Below, in pieces: positions 1-6,849 of a DNA stretch of 12,734 bases. How positions within the stretch are numbered: position 1 is the stretch's first letter; each line of letters starts with the position of its first letter. The position numbers and the translations under genes were made by a program. The stretch is taken from NCBI GenBank assembly GCA_021734595.1, contig JAIPIO010000098.1, positions 1 to 12,734 of the forward strand, given 5' to 3'. Source of the stretch: Kiritimatiellales bacterium. Lineage in GTDB: Bacteria > Verrucomicrobiota > Kiritimatiellia > Kiritimatiellales > Pontiellaceae. The notes under the pieces are model-generated. The model was not told the DNA's origin, ran no database searches, and saw only the letters and a program-made list of their open reading frames with translations.

Positions 1-564
1 CTTGCTGTCGAGTGCCCCGGCGAAAACAGCAGCCGCAGCAATTTTGCCTGCCCGCTCCATGGTATAGCGGTAGGCCATCATCCCTCCCTTGGAATGCCCG
101 ACCATGTAAATCCTGGAGCTATCCACCGGACAGGTCTCAACGGCATCGTGAATGACGGCATCAATGTAGGCCACATCGTCGACGCCATCCCGGACCGCCT
201 TGCCGCAGCAGTGTCCGGCATTCCAGTGCTGGAGCAGACCGAAAACCCCGATCCCATTGGCGTAGGCCACTAGAAACCCGCGTTCATCGGCCACCTCGCT
301 GAATCCGGTCTCCTGCTCGGTTTTCGCGGCGGTGTTAAAAGCCCCGTGCAGCATTACCAGCAACGGCCACCCTGCGGAGGGCGCTTCCGTTGAGGGCAAA
401 TGCAACCGGTAGGTCCGGGATAATCCATTGAACTTCACCGCGGTTTTCCTTTTAAAGGTCCCGGATCGCCCGTCGCCACCGGATTTCACGGGTGTCCGAC
501 AGGCGGCCAGCAGGAGCATGAACACAGCTAGACCAATAATATCCGACAAAGGTAGCGTTCTCAT
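1..564 (-). CDS. Secreted lipoprotein esterase, LpqC / PHB-depolymerase-like alpha/beta hydrolase (partial, N-terminal 188 residues)
   Basis: Reading the minus strand from the ATG at 562-564 gives 188 residues that stay open to the window edge, so the C-terminus is missing. Residues 1-22 form a lipoprotein signal peptide: a hydrophobic core ending in a lipobox LLAAC, with Cys22 as the lipidated residue. Residues 68-74 (LLVMLHG) are the strand and oxyanion-hole segment of an alpha/beta hydrolase. HWNAGHCCG at 113-121 and VDDVAYIDAVI at 128-138 are typical of the COG3509 group of PHB depolymerases, LpqC and feruloyl esterases. The nucleophile elbow is GHSKGG at 156-161 with Ser158; the catalytic Asp and His would lie beyond the edge. 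The protein is probably attached to a membrane on the outside of the cytoplasm and cleaves an ester, perhaps a polysaccharide side-chain ester. No clear ribosome binding site precedes the start. Family is fairly sure; substrate unknown. Confidence 0.85.
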   Translation of the reverse strand, partial: MRTLPLSDIIGLAVFMLLLAACRTPVKSGGDGRSGTFKRKTAVKFNGLSRTYRLHLPSTEAPSAGWPLLVMLHGAFNTAAKTEQETGFSEVADERGFLVAYANGIGVFGLLQHWNAGHCCGKAVRDGVDDVAYIDAVIHDAVETCPVDSSRIYMVGHSKGGMMAYRYTMERAGKIAAAAVFAGALDSK

Positions 565-603
565 ACCGTAAGGTTGCGGAAAGCCCGCGGCGAAAGCAAG
601 GCG

Positions 604-651
604 TTTCCCAAGGTATGGAAAACATCCGGCCGGATTTCCAATGGCTGGAAA
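604..651. repeat. Pair of TTTCC-N7/8-GGAAA palindromes
   Basis: Two imperfect inverted repeats sit in the divergent spacer between the esterase and the ppiD-like gene. The first has TTTCC at 604-608 and GGAAA at 617-621 with an 8-base core. The second has TTTCC at 635-639 and GGAAA at 647-651 with the usual 7-base core. Their centres (612.5 and 643) are about 30.5 bp apart. A perfect 12-bp palindrome, ATCCGGCCGGAT, occupies 624-635 between them. The rest of the 208-bp spacer (565-772) holds a candidate promoter and no convincing gene. Confidence 0.6.
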
Positions 652-700
652 GCCGCCGGACGGGGCATTTATGAATTATCCGTTACGCTTTACTTCCCGA

Positions 701-729
701 TTGACCGGGCACGGCGCACCATGTACTGT
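701..729 (+). promoter_or_regulatory. Candidate sigma-70-type promoter for the ppiD-like gene
   Basis: TTGACC at 701-706 and TACTGT at 724-729 are separated by exactly 17 bp. Transcription would start near 736, giving a leader of roughly 37 nt with a GAGG ribosome binding site at 761-764, 8 bases before the ATG at 773. The -35 box is good and the -10 box is mediocre. This would drive the run of genes from 773 onward. Confidence 0.4.
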
Positions 730-772
730 TTCCCATTCTTTTACGTGAATCAATGATAATGAGGATTATGCC

Positions 773-2479
773 ATGACAATGATGATTTCGAAGTTTCATA
801 AATTGATCCAGTCAAAAGTGGTCTGGGGGATTTTTTTGGTGGTTGTAATTGTCGCGTTCGTCGGGGTTTACACCCCGGGGTCGGGTCGCCGCAGTGCGCA
901 ACGGCAAGAGCAGCAAGAGGCCCAACGCGCGGGAACGCTGTTCGGCAAGGAAATAGACAGGCAGGAGTTTAACGGTGCCTATCGCAGCATCTACATTCTG
1001 TATTCAATGAATTCCATGATGTACGGCCAGCGTCTGGAAATCACGCCGGAAGTCGATACATTCATCACCGAACAGGCATGGCAGTGGCTGGCCACCCTGA
1101 AAAAGGCGCGCCAATTGAAAATCAGCGCCCACCCGGATGAAGTCCGGGCCATGATCGAGTCGGAGCGGATCTTTCAGGGCCAGAACGGACAGTTTGACGC
1201 CAATATCTACAAGCGCTTTGCCAACGGCTTCATGGCTAGCAACCGGATGACGGAACAAGACCTTGAACGCCTGTATACCGAACAGGTGATTATCCGCAAG
1301 GTGCACAACATGGCGGCGCAGGGTGCGCTGGTGACGGAAGCTGAAATCAAAAAAGCGTTCCATATGTATATGGACCGGCTGACCGTCGAATACGCCGCTA
1401 TTCCGCGCGCAGTGGTAAAAGACGTTGCCGTGTCGGACACGGAGGTGGAGGCCTATTTCGAAGCCAACAAGGAACAGTTCCGCATGCCGGAAAAAGTCAT
1501 GGTTCAATATGTGGAGTTCCCGGTCAGCAACTATCTGGCAGGCATTGAAGTGACCGATGAAATGGCGACGAACCATTATGAGCAGAACAAGTACAGCTAC
1601 ATCATTGCACCGGCGGAAGGTGCCGAACCCAGTGCCGAACCGCAGTTCAAGCCGCTCGAAGCGGTCAAGGACGAAGTGACGGCTAAATTGATGAAAGAGA
1701 AGGCGCAGCAGAAAGCTACTGATCTGGCCGATCAATTCGTGGGGGACATGTCGGATGAAGCGGCGACGTTCGAAGCTGTTGCCAAAAAAACCGGACTGAA
1801 GATTATCGGCAACGTACCCGCGTTCTCCAAGACGGAGACGGTCAAGGGCGTTGACCCTACGGCGCAGTTCCCGCAGATGGCGTTTACGCTACAGGATGAT
1901 CCGGACCATTACTACAGCGACCCGGCCATTGGAGACGATGCGGTCTATGTGCTGGCGCTGGTGAAAAAATATGATTCCTTCATTCCGAAGCTCGCCACAG
2001 TCAAGGAAGACGTGACAGCAGCGGCCCGGGCCACCGCCGAGGAAAAGGCATACGTACTCGAATCCGAAAAGATTCACCAAGAGGTCAAGACAACGCTGGC
2101 AGGCGGAGTGGCCTTCACCAACGCCGTGGCAAAGTACGAACTTGAAGTCAAGAAGACGGTACCCTTCACGGTTTCCACGCAGCTGACCGATGAGTTCGGG
2201 CGGGAAATCAAATCCACCGCGATCTTCCACAACCAGGGCGAGCTGTGCGAACTGATTCCAACGCGGGGAAGCTTCCTGCTGGCCTATGTGGCGGAAAAGA
2301 TCCCGGGCGATGAAGTTAACCAGCTTCCGGGGATGCGGGCCGAACTGGTCAGTGGACTGAGCGGCGAAAAAGCCGGTCAGATGGTGCAGGCCTGGCGCGA
2401 AAGCATCCTGAATGAAGCAGGTTTTGAAGACCTGATGAAGCGTTCCAAAGAGGAAGAGGAAACGTCCTCGGATTCCTAG
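773..2479 (+). CDS. PpiD/SurA-like membrane-anchored periplasmic folding factor, no recognisable parvulin domain
   Basis: The 568-residue protein has a short basic N-terminus and one membrane segment (about residues 16-33), then a long soluble region that should face the periplasm, the layout of PpiD. Residues about 55-225 resemble the SurA/PpiD chaperone domain, including IFQGQNGQFDANIYKRF followed by an MTEQDLERLY helix. Two VTDEM/VSDTE-type segments that begin helices, each followed by a Tyr or Phe with a FRMPE or YIIAP stretch, look like the parts that flank parvulin domains. I cannot find the parvulin hallmarks (ARHIL, GGDLG, a G-hydrophobic-HII end). FPQMAFTLQDDPDHYYSD near 365-382 is at most a remnant. 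A chaperone role for exported proteins is therefore likelier than proline isomerisation. The C-terminus is acidic (KEEEETSSDS). ATG 773 is chosen for its GAGG site; fxsA follows after 9 bp, suggesting coupling. Confidence 0.8.
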   Translation: MTMMISKFHKLIQSKVVWGIFLVVVIVAFVGVYTPGSGRRSAQRQEQQEAQRAGTLFGKEIDRQEFNGAYRSIYILYSMNSMMYGQRLEITPEVDTFITEQAWQWLATLKKARQLKISAHPDEVRAMIESERIFQGQNGQFDANIYKRFANGFMASNRMTEQDLERLYTEQVIIRKVHNMAAQGALVTEAEIKKAFHMYMDRLTVEYAAIPRAVVKDVAVSDTEVEAYFEANKEQFRMPEKVMVQYVEFPVSNYLAGIEVTDEMATNHYEQNKYSYIIAPAEGAEPSAEPQFKPLEAVKDEVTAKLMKEKAQQKATDLADQFVGDMSDEAATFEAVAKKTGLKIIGNVPAFSKTETVKGVDPTAQFPQMAFTLQDDPDHYYSDPAIGDDAVYVLALVKKYDSFIPKLATVKEDVTAAARATAEEKAYVLESEKIHQEVKTTLAGGVAFTNAVAKYELEVKKTVPFTVSTQLTDEFGREIKSTAIFHNQGELCELIPTRGSFLLAYVAEKIPGDEVNQLPGMRAELVSGLSGEKAGQMVQAWRESILNEAGFEDLMKRSKEEEETSSDS

Positions 2480-2488
2480 GGTGCCCAC

Positions 2489-2890
2489 ATGCCGTTATCC
2501 TATCTCATAGCGCTGTTCATCGGCCTGCCGGTCATTGAGCTGGCGCTTCTGTTCCGGCTGCACGAAGTCATCGGCCTGGGTCCAACCATCCTGATCGTGA
2601 TCCTGACAGGAACGGTCGGCGCAGCGCTGGTCAAGCGGCAGGGCATCGCGATCCTGCTGAATATCCAGACCGAGATGTCAAATGGCAACCTGCCCGCCCC
2701 GCAGCTGATGGACGGCGTGATGATTCTACTGGCCGGCGCATTCCTCATCACGCCCGGCGTGCTTACCGACCTGACGGGCTTTCTGCTACTGATCCCCTAC
2801 GTGCGCAAAAAGATCCGTTTCTGGCTCAGAAAAAAACTGGAAGAGAAGATTCAAAGCAACTACGTAAACGTGTACTATCACCAACCGTAG
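2489..2890 (+). CDS. fxsA: FxsA family inner-membrane protein
   Basis: The 133-residue protein matches the FxsA family in length and pattern. It has an N-terminal hydrophobic helix (about 3-20) carrying the PVIELALLF stretch, a second helix with LIVILTGTVGAALVKRQG (about 34-53), and a third at about 74-92 ending in the family hallmark LITPGVLTDLTGFLLLIP. A basic, charged tail (KKIRFWLRKKLEEK) follows in the cytoplasm. FxsA was named in E. coli because its overexpression relieves F-plasmid exclusion of phage T7; its normal role is not known. The gene begins 9 bp after the ppiD-like stop with only a weak ribosome binding site, so translation is probably coupled to it. Family assignment is strong. 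Confidence 0.9.
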   Translation: MPLSYLIALFIGLPVIELALLFRLHEVIGLGPTILIVILTGTVGAALVKRQGIAILLNIQTEMSNGNLPAPQLMDGVMILLAGAFLITPGVLTDLTGFLLLIPYVRKKIRFWLRKKLEEKIQSNYVNVYYHQP

Positions 2891-2892
2891 AG

Positions 2893-2971
2893 TTTTCCAA
2901 CGACTGGAAACGGTAGCCATGGGTTTTCCAGTCATGGGAAAAGCGGTGAATATTAATTCCAATGATTGGAG
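2893..2971. repeat. Three TTTCC-N7-GGAAA palindromes in exact 31-bp register
   Basis: The 87-bp gap between fxsA and the HAD-UbiA gene is almost filled by three palindromes. TTTTCC 2893-2898 pairs with GGAAA 2906-2910; TTTTCC 2924-2929 with GGAAAA 2937-2942; TTCC 2957-2960 with GGA 2968-2970. All have a 7-base core, and the centres are 2902, 2933 and 2964. Each is followed by a CGG or CCG triplet within a few bases. The third copy runs into the ribosome binding site of the next gene. The even spacing, three helical turns, suggests protein binding on one DNA face. Confidence 0.75.
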
Positions 2972-2977
2972 AGCCGT

Positions 2978-4399
2978 ATGAGTGAAACAGCAACCATTCC
3001 GCTGTGTGTCGACCTGGACGGAACACTGGTAAAACTGGACACCCTGCTTCAGGCCATTTTCCTGCTGCTGCGCCGCCATCCCGTCTGTATCCTGAAACTG
3101 CCGGGATGGGCCGCGCGCGGAAAGGCGTACCTGAAAGAGCAGATCATATCCCGGGTGGATATCGATGCCGCCACCCTGCCCTACCACATGGAATTTCTCG
3201 AATTCCTGAAAGCCGAATATGATTCCGGCCGTCCGCTGGTATTGACCACCGCATCCAATTACCGGACCGCCCGCGCGGTGGCGGACCACCTGGATATCTT
3301 TTCCGAAACCCTGGCCAGCGACTCAGAGGTCAACCTGAAGGGACAGGTCAAGCTGGATGCGATCCAGAAAAACTATCCGGTCTTCTCCTACGCAGGCAAC
3401 GAACAGAGCGACTTCCTGCTATGGGACAAGGCGCAGGAAATCATCATGGTCAACCCCTGCACGGCGGCAAAAAAGAAGTTTGGTTCCTTGGCGCTACATG
3501 TGTTCGACGACCGGAAACCGGGCCTGAAACTCTGGCTCAAGGCGCTGCGCCCGTCACAGTGGCTGAAAAACGTGCTGGTGTTTCTTCCGATGCTGCTGGC
3601 CCACAAATTCACCGATACCGGCACCTTCATGCAGGCGGTGCTGGCCTTCTTTGCATTCAGTTTTGCGGCCTCGACCATTTATGTGCTTAACGACCTTTTC
3701 GACCTCAGCGCCGACCAGCACCACCCGCGCAAGCGCAATCGGCCCTTCGCCTCGGGCGACCTTTCGCTGTGGGTCGGAATGGCCACGATCCCGGCACTTT
3801 TCCTGCTCAGCATCGGCCTTTCACTGGCGTTGCCGGTAAACTTTATGCTGACCCTGCTGGTCTATTTTGTGCTGACCACACTCTATTCCTGGCGGCTCAA
3901 GCAGCTGGCGATCCTGGATGTGCTCACGCTCGCGGGCCTCTACGCGATGCGCGTTATCGGCGGCTCCTTCGCCACCGCGACGGTTGCTTCTTCGTGGTTC
4001 ATCGAATTTACCGGTTTCCTGTTCCTGAGCCTCGCGCTGGTGAAGCGCTATTCGGAACTGCGGGAAATGGCCAGTTCCCGCCGCGACGAACCCGATAACC
4101 GGGAGCGCGGCTACCAGGTGGAAGACCTGACCCTGCTGGCCTGCTTCGGTGCCGCCAGCAGCTATATTGCCGTGTTTGTTTTCACCCTCTATCTGGACAG
4201 CAGCAAGGTGATGGAACTCTACACCAACCCGCGCTGGCTGTGGCTCCTCTGCCCGTTGCTGCTCTACTGGGTCACCCGCATCTGGCTGCTGGCCTGGCGC
4301 GGTAAAATGGATGACGACCCGCTGGCATTCGCCACGACCGATCTGCACACCTACGTAGTCGGCACATTGAGCATCCTGATCGTTTTAACCGCCATCTAA
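2978..4399 (+). CDS. HAD phosphatase-UbiA prenyltransferase fusion, probable polyprenyl-phosphate phosphoribosyltransferase type
   Basis: The protein (473 residues) joins two domains. Residues 1-180 are a HAD phosphatase-like domain: motif I is DLDGT at 12-16 with Asp12 and Asp14, motif II is the LTTAS segment at 89-93, and motif IV is GNEQSD at 140-145. Residues 185-473 are a UbiA-type membrane prenyltransferase with about nine helices. Its first metal site is NDLFDLSAD at 238-246, followed by HPRKRNRP at 249-256; the second region is YSWRLKQLAILD at 303-314. This pattern fits the subgroup of mycobacterial Rv3806c, which moves 5-phosphoribose from PRPP to decaprenyl phosphate. The HAD domain could then remove the 5-phosphate, so one polypeptide may make polyprenyl-phosphoryl-ribose; this pairing of steps is inferred. 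ATG 2978 is preferred over TTG 2966 because GGAG at 2968-2971 is correctly placed for it. The pfkB-like gene follows after 17 bp. Confidence 0.85.
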   Translation: MSETATIPLCVDLDGTLVKLDTLLQAIFLLLRRHPVCILKLPGWAARGKAYLKEQIISRVDIDAATLPYHMEFLEFLKAEYDSGRPLVLTTASNYRTARAVADHLDIFSETLASDSEVNLKGQVKLDAIQKNYPVFSYAGNEQSDFLLWDKAQEIIMVNPCTAAKKKFGSLALHVFDDRKPGLKLWLKALRPSQWLKNVLVFLPMLLAHKFTDTGTFMQAVLAFFAFSFAASTIYVLNDLFDLSADQHHPRKRNRPFASGDLSLWVGMATIPALFLLSIGLSLALPVNFMLTLLVYFVLTTLYSWRLKQLAILDVLTLAGLYAMRVIGGSFATATVASSWFIEFTGFLFLSLALVKRYSELREMASSRRDEPDNRERGYQVEDLTLLACFGAASSYIAVFVFTLYLDSSKVMELYTNPRWLWLLCPLLLYWVTRIWLLAWRGKMDDDPLAFATTDLHTYVVGTLSILIVLTAI

Positions 4400-4416
4400 G
4401 AAAAGGAACAAAAGAA

Positions 4417-5331
4417 ATGACTAGACCAAAAGTGGACCTAACCATCGTCGGCTCCATCGGCATCGACACCATCGCAACCCCCACCGCCCGACGCGAGGAA
4501 ATCCTCGGCGGGTCGGTCAGCTACGCCTGCGCAGCCGCATCGTTTTTCACCCAGACCGGCATGGTCGGCGTCGTCGGCACGGATTTTCCCGCGGCGTTCC
4601 GCCAAGTGTGGGAAAACATGAATATTGATCTTGAAGGCCTTCAGGTCGAAGAGGGCAAGACCTTCCGCTGGTCCGGCGTCTACGAGGAAAACATGGACAA
4701 CCGCACCACCCTCTCCACCGACCTCAACGTCTTTGAAAACTTCTCGCCGGAACTGCCGGACGACTACCGGGACGCCCCCTACCTCTTTCTGGGCAACATT
4801 CATCCCGCGCTCCAGCTCCACGTCCTTGAGCAGGTCCGCAACCCGAAATTCATCCTGATCGATACCATGGATTTGTGGATCAACATCGACAAGGAAGACC
4901 TCGCCAAGGTGATCGGGAAATGCCACATGCTGACCCTCAATGAATCCGAGGCGCGCCTGTTCACCGGCGAGCAGACCCTGGGCAAGGCCGCCAAACAGCT
5001 GCTGGCAATGGGTCCGGAATATGTCCTGATCAAAAAAGGCGGTAACGGCTCCATGCTCTTCACCCGGCACAACGTTTTCCTGCTGCACGCCTACCCGCTC
5101 GACAGCTTTGAAGATCCCACCGGCGCGGGCGACACCTTTGCCGGCGGACTGATGGGCGCGCTGGCGGCCTCCGGCCGCTGCGACGAAGACGCCATCCGGG
5201 AGGCCATGCTCTATGGCACCATCACCGCCTCGTTCGGTGTGGAGGAATTCAGCCTCGACCGGCTCCAGCGACTGAGCCGCGAGGAGATCGAACAGCGCAC
5301 TGCCGAGTTCAAGGAGATGTGCCGGATCTAG
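4417..5331 (+). CDS. PfkB (ribokinase) family sugar kinase
   Basis: The 304-residue protein carries the family marks from end to end: an N-terminal strand VGSIGIDTI (11-19), the substrate-binding GGSVSYACAAA (31-41), VGVVGTD (50-56), the NESE metal/phosphate motif (175-178), and the C-terminal signature DPTGAGDTFAGG (233-244) with the catalytic base Asp239. It should transfer a phosphate from ATP to a sugar, nucleoside or sugar phosphate in the cytosol. Nothing visible fixes the substrate. The start is supported by an AAGGAA site about 10 bases upstream. Its position between a prenyl-phosphate sugar transferase and a membrane exchanger in one run of genes hints at a role in providing an activated sugar, but this is inference. 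The stop is followed by a single base before the next ATG, so the next gene is probably translated by re-initiation. Confidence 0.9.
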   Translation: MTRPKVDLTIVGSIGIDTIATPTARREEILGGSVSYACAAASFFTQTGMVGVVGTDFPAAFRQVWENMNIDLEGLQVEEGKTFRWSGVYEENMDNRTTLSTDLNVFENFSPELPDDYRDAPYLFLGNIHPALQLHVLEQVRNPKFILIDTMDLWINIDKEDLAKVIGKCHMLTLNESEARLFTGEQTLGKAAKQLLAMGPEYVLIKKGGNGSMLFTRHNVFLLHAYPLDSFEDPTGAGDTFAGGLMGALAASGRCDEDAIREAMLYGTITASFGVEEFSLDRLQRLSREEIEQRTAEFKEMCRI

Positions 5332-5332
5332 A

Positions 5333-6316
5333 ATGAGCAGTATCCATTCCCTTTTTTCAGCATGCGGCGTGTACGCCCCGTGGGTCGCGTTGGCTGTTTT
5401 TCTGCTGGCCAGCGCGATGATAATCTGGCGACTGGAAGCACTGTCGGCGCAGGGAGTTGAAGGAACCGTGCTGGGAACGCTTTTCATGCCCTACTGTTCG
5501 GGCATCGGGAATATTATCTTTGCCCTGATCCTCGGCGCGCGCGGCGGCAACGGCAACGATGTGGCCATCAACTGCGTCTTCAACAACATCACCAACATGA
5601 CCCTGCTGATCGGCCTGCCGGTGCTGATCTGGAGCATGCAGCCGGTTCCCAAGAAGGGTTCCAGAAAAAAGGTTCGCGAAGCGCAGTCCGGCCGGCTTGC
5701 CCTGGTGTTGAACCTAGTGGCAGCCATCTTCTTCTGCCTGATCAGCTGGGCGCTGCTTAAAGACGGCCAAATGGACCGGTTCGACGGCATTGTGATGCTG
5801 GCCACCTTTCTTTTCTGGCAGTGCTTTCATATCTACGACGTAAAAAAAAGCAACCTGATCCAAAACAAGCAGTATCCGCGCGGCATGGTGTTCGACGCCG
5901 CGCTCCTGCTCAATGGCGCCTTCCTGATTTATATCAGCACCAGTTGGCTGGTTCAGTGGTTCGAAGCGATGGATTCAACCTCCGTTCCGAAGGATTTGCT
6001 GGGGTGGTTGAGCGGGGTGCTGATGGTGCTGCCCAATGCACTGCTGGCGGTTTATTACGGCTATCGGCGGCGGCTGGACGTAGTCTATATTTCCCAGTCG
6101 GGCGACGCGCACATCTGTGTTCCGCTATGCCTCGGTCTGTTCTGTCTGTTCAAGCCGATCGATGCCACCGGATTCATTCTTTTTGCCCTGCTGCTGCAGA
6201 TTGGATTAAACGTGGTTCATCTGCTTTTTGCCGGGCTGTTCGGGCGCCTGCCCCGCGCCGCCGCCCTGGCGCTGTTGGTGACGTACGCTGTGTTTCTGAT
6301 TCGAGGATTTTCCTAG
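5333..6316 (+). CDS. Divergent CaCA-superfamily (sodium/calcium exchanger-like) membrane protein
   Basis: The 327-residue protein is very hydrophobic with about ten membrane helices split in two halves by a polar stretch (about 170-185), the plan of the CaCA cation exchangers. Residues 57-100 (SGIGNIIFALILGARGG, then NDVAINCVFNNITNMTLLIGL) resemble an alpha-1 repeat, in which a helix start is followed by a small-residue loop, a G-N-D turn and an SN-like asparagine pair. Residues 227-270, with LPNALLAVYYGYRR, are the matching position in the second half. The Glu normally found in the GxSxPE motif appears to be Asn in both repeats (Asn60 and Asn235) by hand alignment, so ion choice may be unusual or transport may be lost. 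It starts 1 bp after the kinase stop with no well-placed ribosome binding site of its own. Its stop overlaps the stop of the convergent gene. The family call is tentative. Confidence 0.6.
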   Translation: MSSIHSLFSACGVYAPWVALAVFLLASAMIIWRLEALSAQGVEGTVLGTLFMPYCSGIGNIIFALILGARGGNGNDVAINCVFNNITNMTLLIGLPVLIWSMQPVPKKGSRKKVREAQSGRLALVLNLVAAIFFCLISWALLKDGQMDRFDGIVMLATFLFWQCFHIYDVKKSNLIQNKQYPRGMVFDAALLLNGAFLIYISTSWLVQWFEAMDSTSVPKDLLGWLSGVLMVLPNALLAVYYGYRRRLDVVYISQSGDAHICVPLCLGLFCLFKPIDATGFILFALLLQIGLNVVHLLFAGLFGRLPRAAALALLVTYAVFLIRGFS

Positions 6317-6732
6317 AGTTCGAGTGGATCTTGCATGAACCGTTCGTAGAGTTCCGCAAAAACTTCCTGCGATTTCATCCAGCCCTGCGACTGCGTGATT
6401 TCCGTGGTGCTTTTAGCCGTATGGTTAAACAGCAGAAACAGGTGGTCGCCCGCACAGATAAACGCATCAAAGCCGGTTCCGGCACCCTCATGCGAAAATG
6501 CAAACGACCCGTGATGGGGTTCCAGCGCATTGAACTCTGCCTTCAGAGGGGCGAAGTCTTCCGTAAACGAGTCGGCAAAATCGTCCGGACGGGAACCTTC
6601 ATATTTAATCAGACTCAATCCTTCCGCCCCCAAAGAAACCAGCGCCCATTCGTCAAAGACCGGCTCTCCGCATATTGCGGCCATTCTATCCAAGGTTTTA
6701 GCTACCAACTCTGCTGTCTTTTCAATATTCAT
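6313..6732 (-). CDS. Hypothetical protein, 139 residues
   Basis: I do not recognise this protein. Starting at the ATG at 6730-6732 it has 139 residues, is acidic, has no signal peptide or membrane helix, and mixes helix (MNIEKTAELVAKTLDRMAAI) with strands such as FDEWALVSL, GLSLIKYEG and FDAFICAGDHLFLLFNH. The order helix, two strands, helices, then strands is compatible with a roadblock/LC7 or profilin-like fold, but this is a guess from pattern only. The upstream part of the longer open frame (to 6855) lacks family-like character; ATG 6732 has an AGAGGG site about 4 bases before it and is preferred. The gene is convergent with the exchanger gene, and their stop codons overlap on the sequence CTAG at 6313-6316. 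Confidence 0.75.
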   Translation of the reverse strand: MNIEKTAELVAKTLDRMAAICGEPVFDEWALVSLGAEGLSLIKYEGSRPDDFADSFTEDFAPLKAEFNALEPHHGSFAFSHEGAGTGFDAFICAGDHLFLLFNHTAKSTTEITQSQGWMKSQEVFAELYERFMQDPLEL

Positions 6733-6775
6733 AACGCCCTCTTCTTCACTGCATTTCCCATGATTGACTGAATCC

Positions 6776-6803
6776 ATACTAAAACATCGGCACGCATTAG
6801 CAA
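6776..6803 (-). promoter_or_regulatory. Candidate promoter for the 139-residue hypothetical gene
   Basis: On the minus strand TTGCTA (plus 6798-6803) and TAGTAT (plus 6776-6781) lie 16 bp apart, about 45 bases before the ATG at 6732. Both boxes match the sigma-70 pattern only in part, so this is a weak call. It lies in the 156-bp divergent spacer 6733-6888. Confidence 0.3.
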
Positions 6804-6819
6804 GCGAATTGGCTTTTGG

Positions 6820-6842
6820 CCCTGTTGATAGGATCAACAGGG
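6820..6842. repeat. Perfect 10-bp inverted repeat in the divergent spacer
   Basis: CCCTGTTGAT at 6820-6829 and ATCAACAGGG at 6833-6842 are exact reverse complements around a 3-base AGG loop. The element lies between two divergent candidate promoters, just upstream of the -35 box of the DUF2141 gene. No T-tract follows on the plus strand, so an operator is likelier than a terminator, though a leader hairpin cannot be excluded. Confidence 0.55.
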
Positions 6843-6849
6843 GTTCTTG

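Noticed and set aside
574..756. Open frame of 60 codons on the plus strand
   Set aside because: It lies over the palindromes and promoter, has no ribosome binding site and shows no protein-like pattern.
2893..2971. CRISPR-like array because of the regular 31-bp spacing
   Set aside because: The units are short, divergent palindromes with 13-14 bp between them, only three in number, with no long conserved repeat, no spacer-sized gaps and no cas genes.
4438..5487. Long antisense frame of 349 codons opposite the pfkB-like gene
   Set aside because: It is a shadow of the high-GC coding strand; the PfkB motifs on the other strand are decisive.
5821..6771. Plus-strand frame of 316 codons
   Set aside because: It overlaps the exchanger gene in another frame and the opposite-strand hypothetical gene; composition is Arg-rich and low in structure, typical of a shadow.
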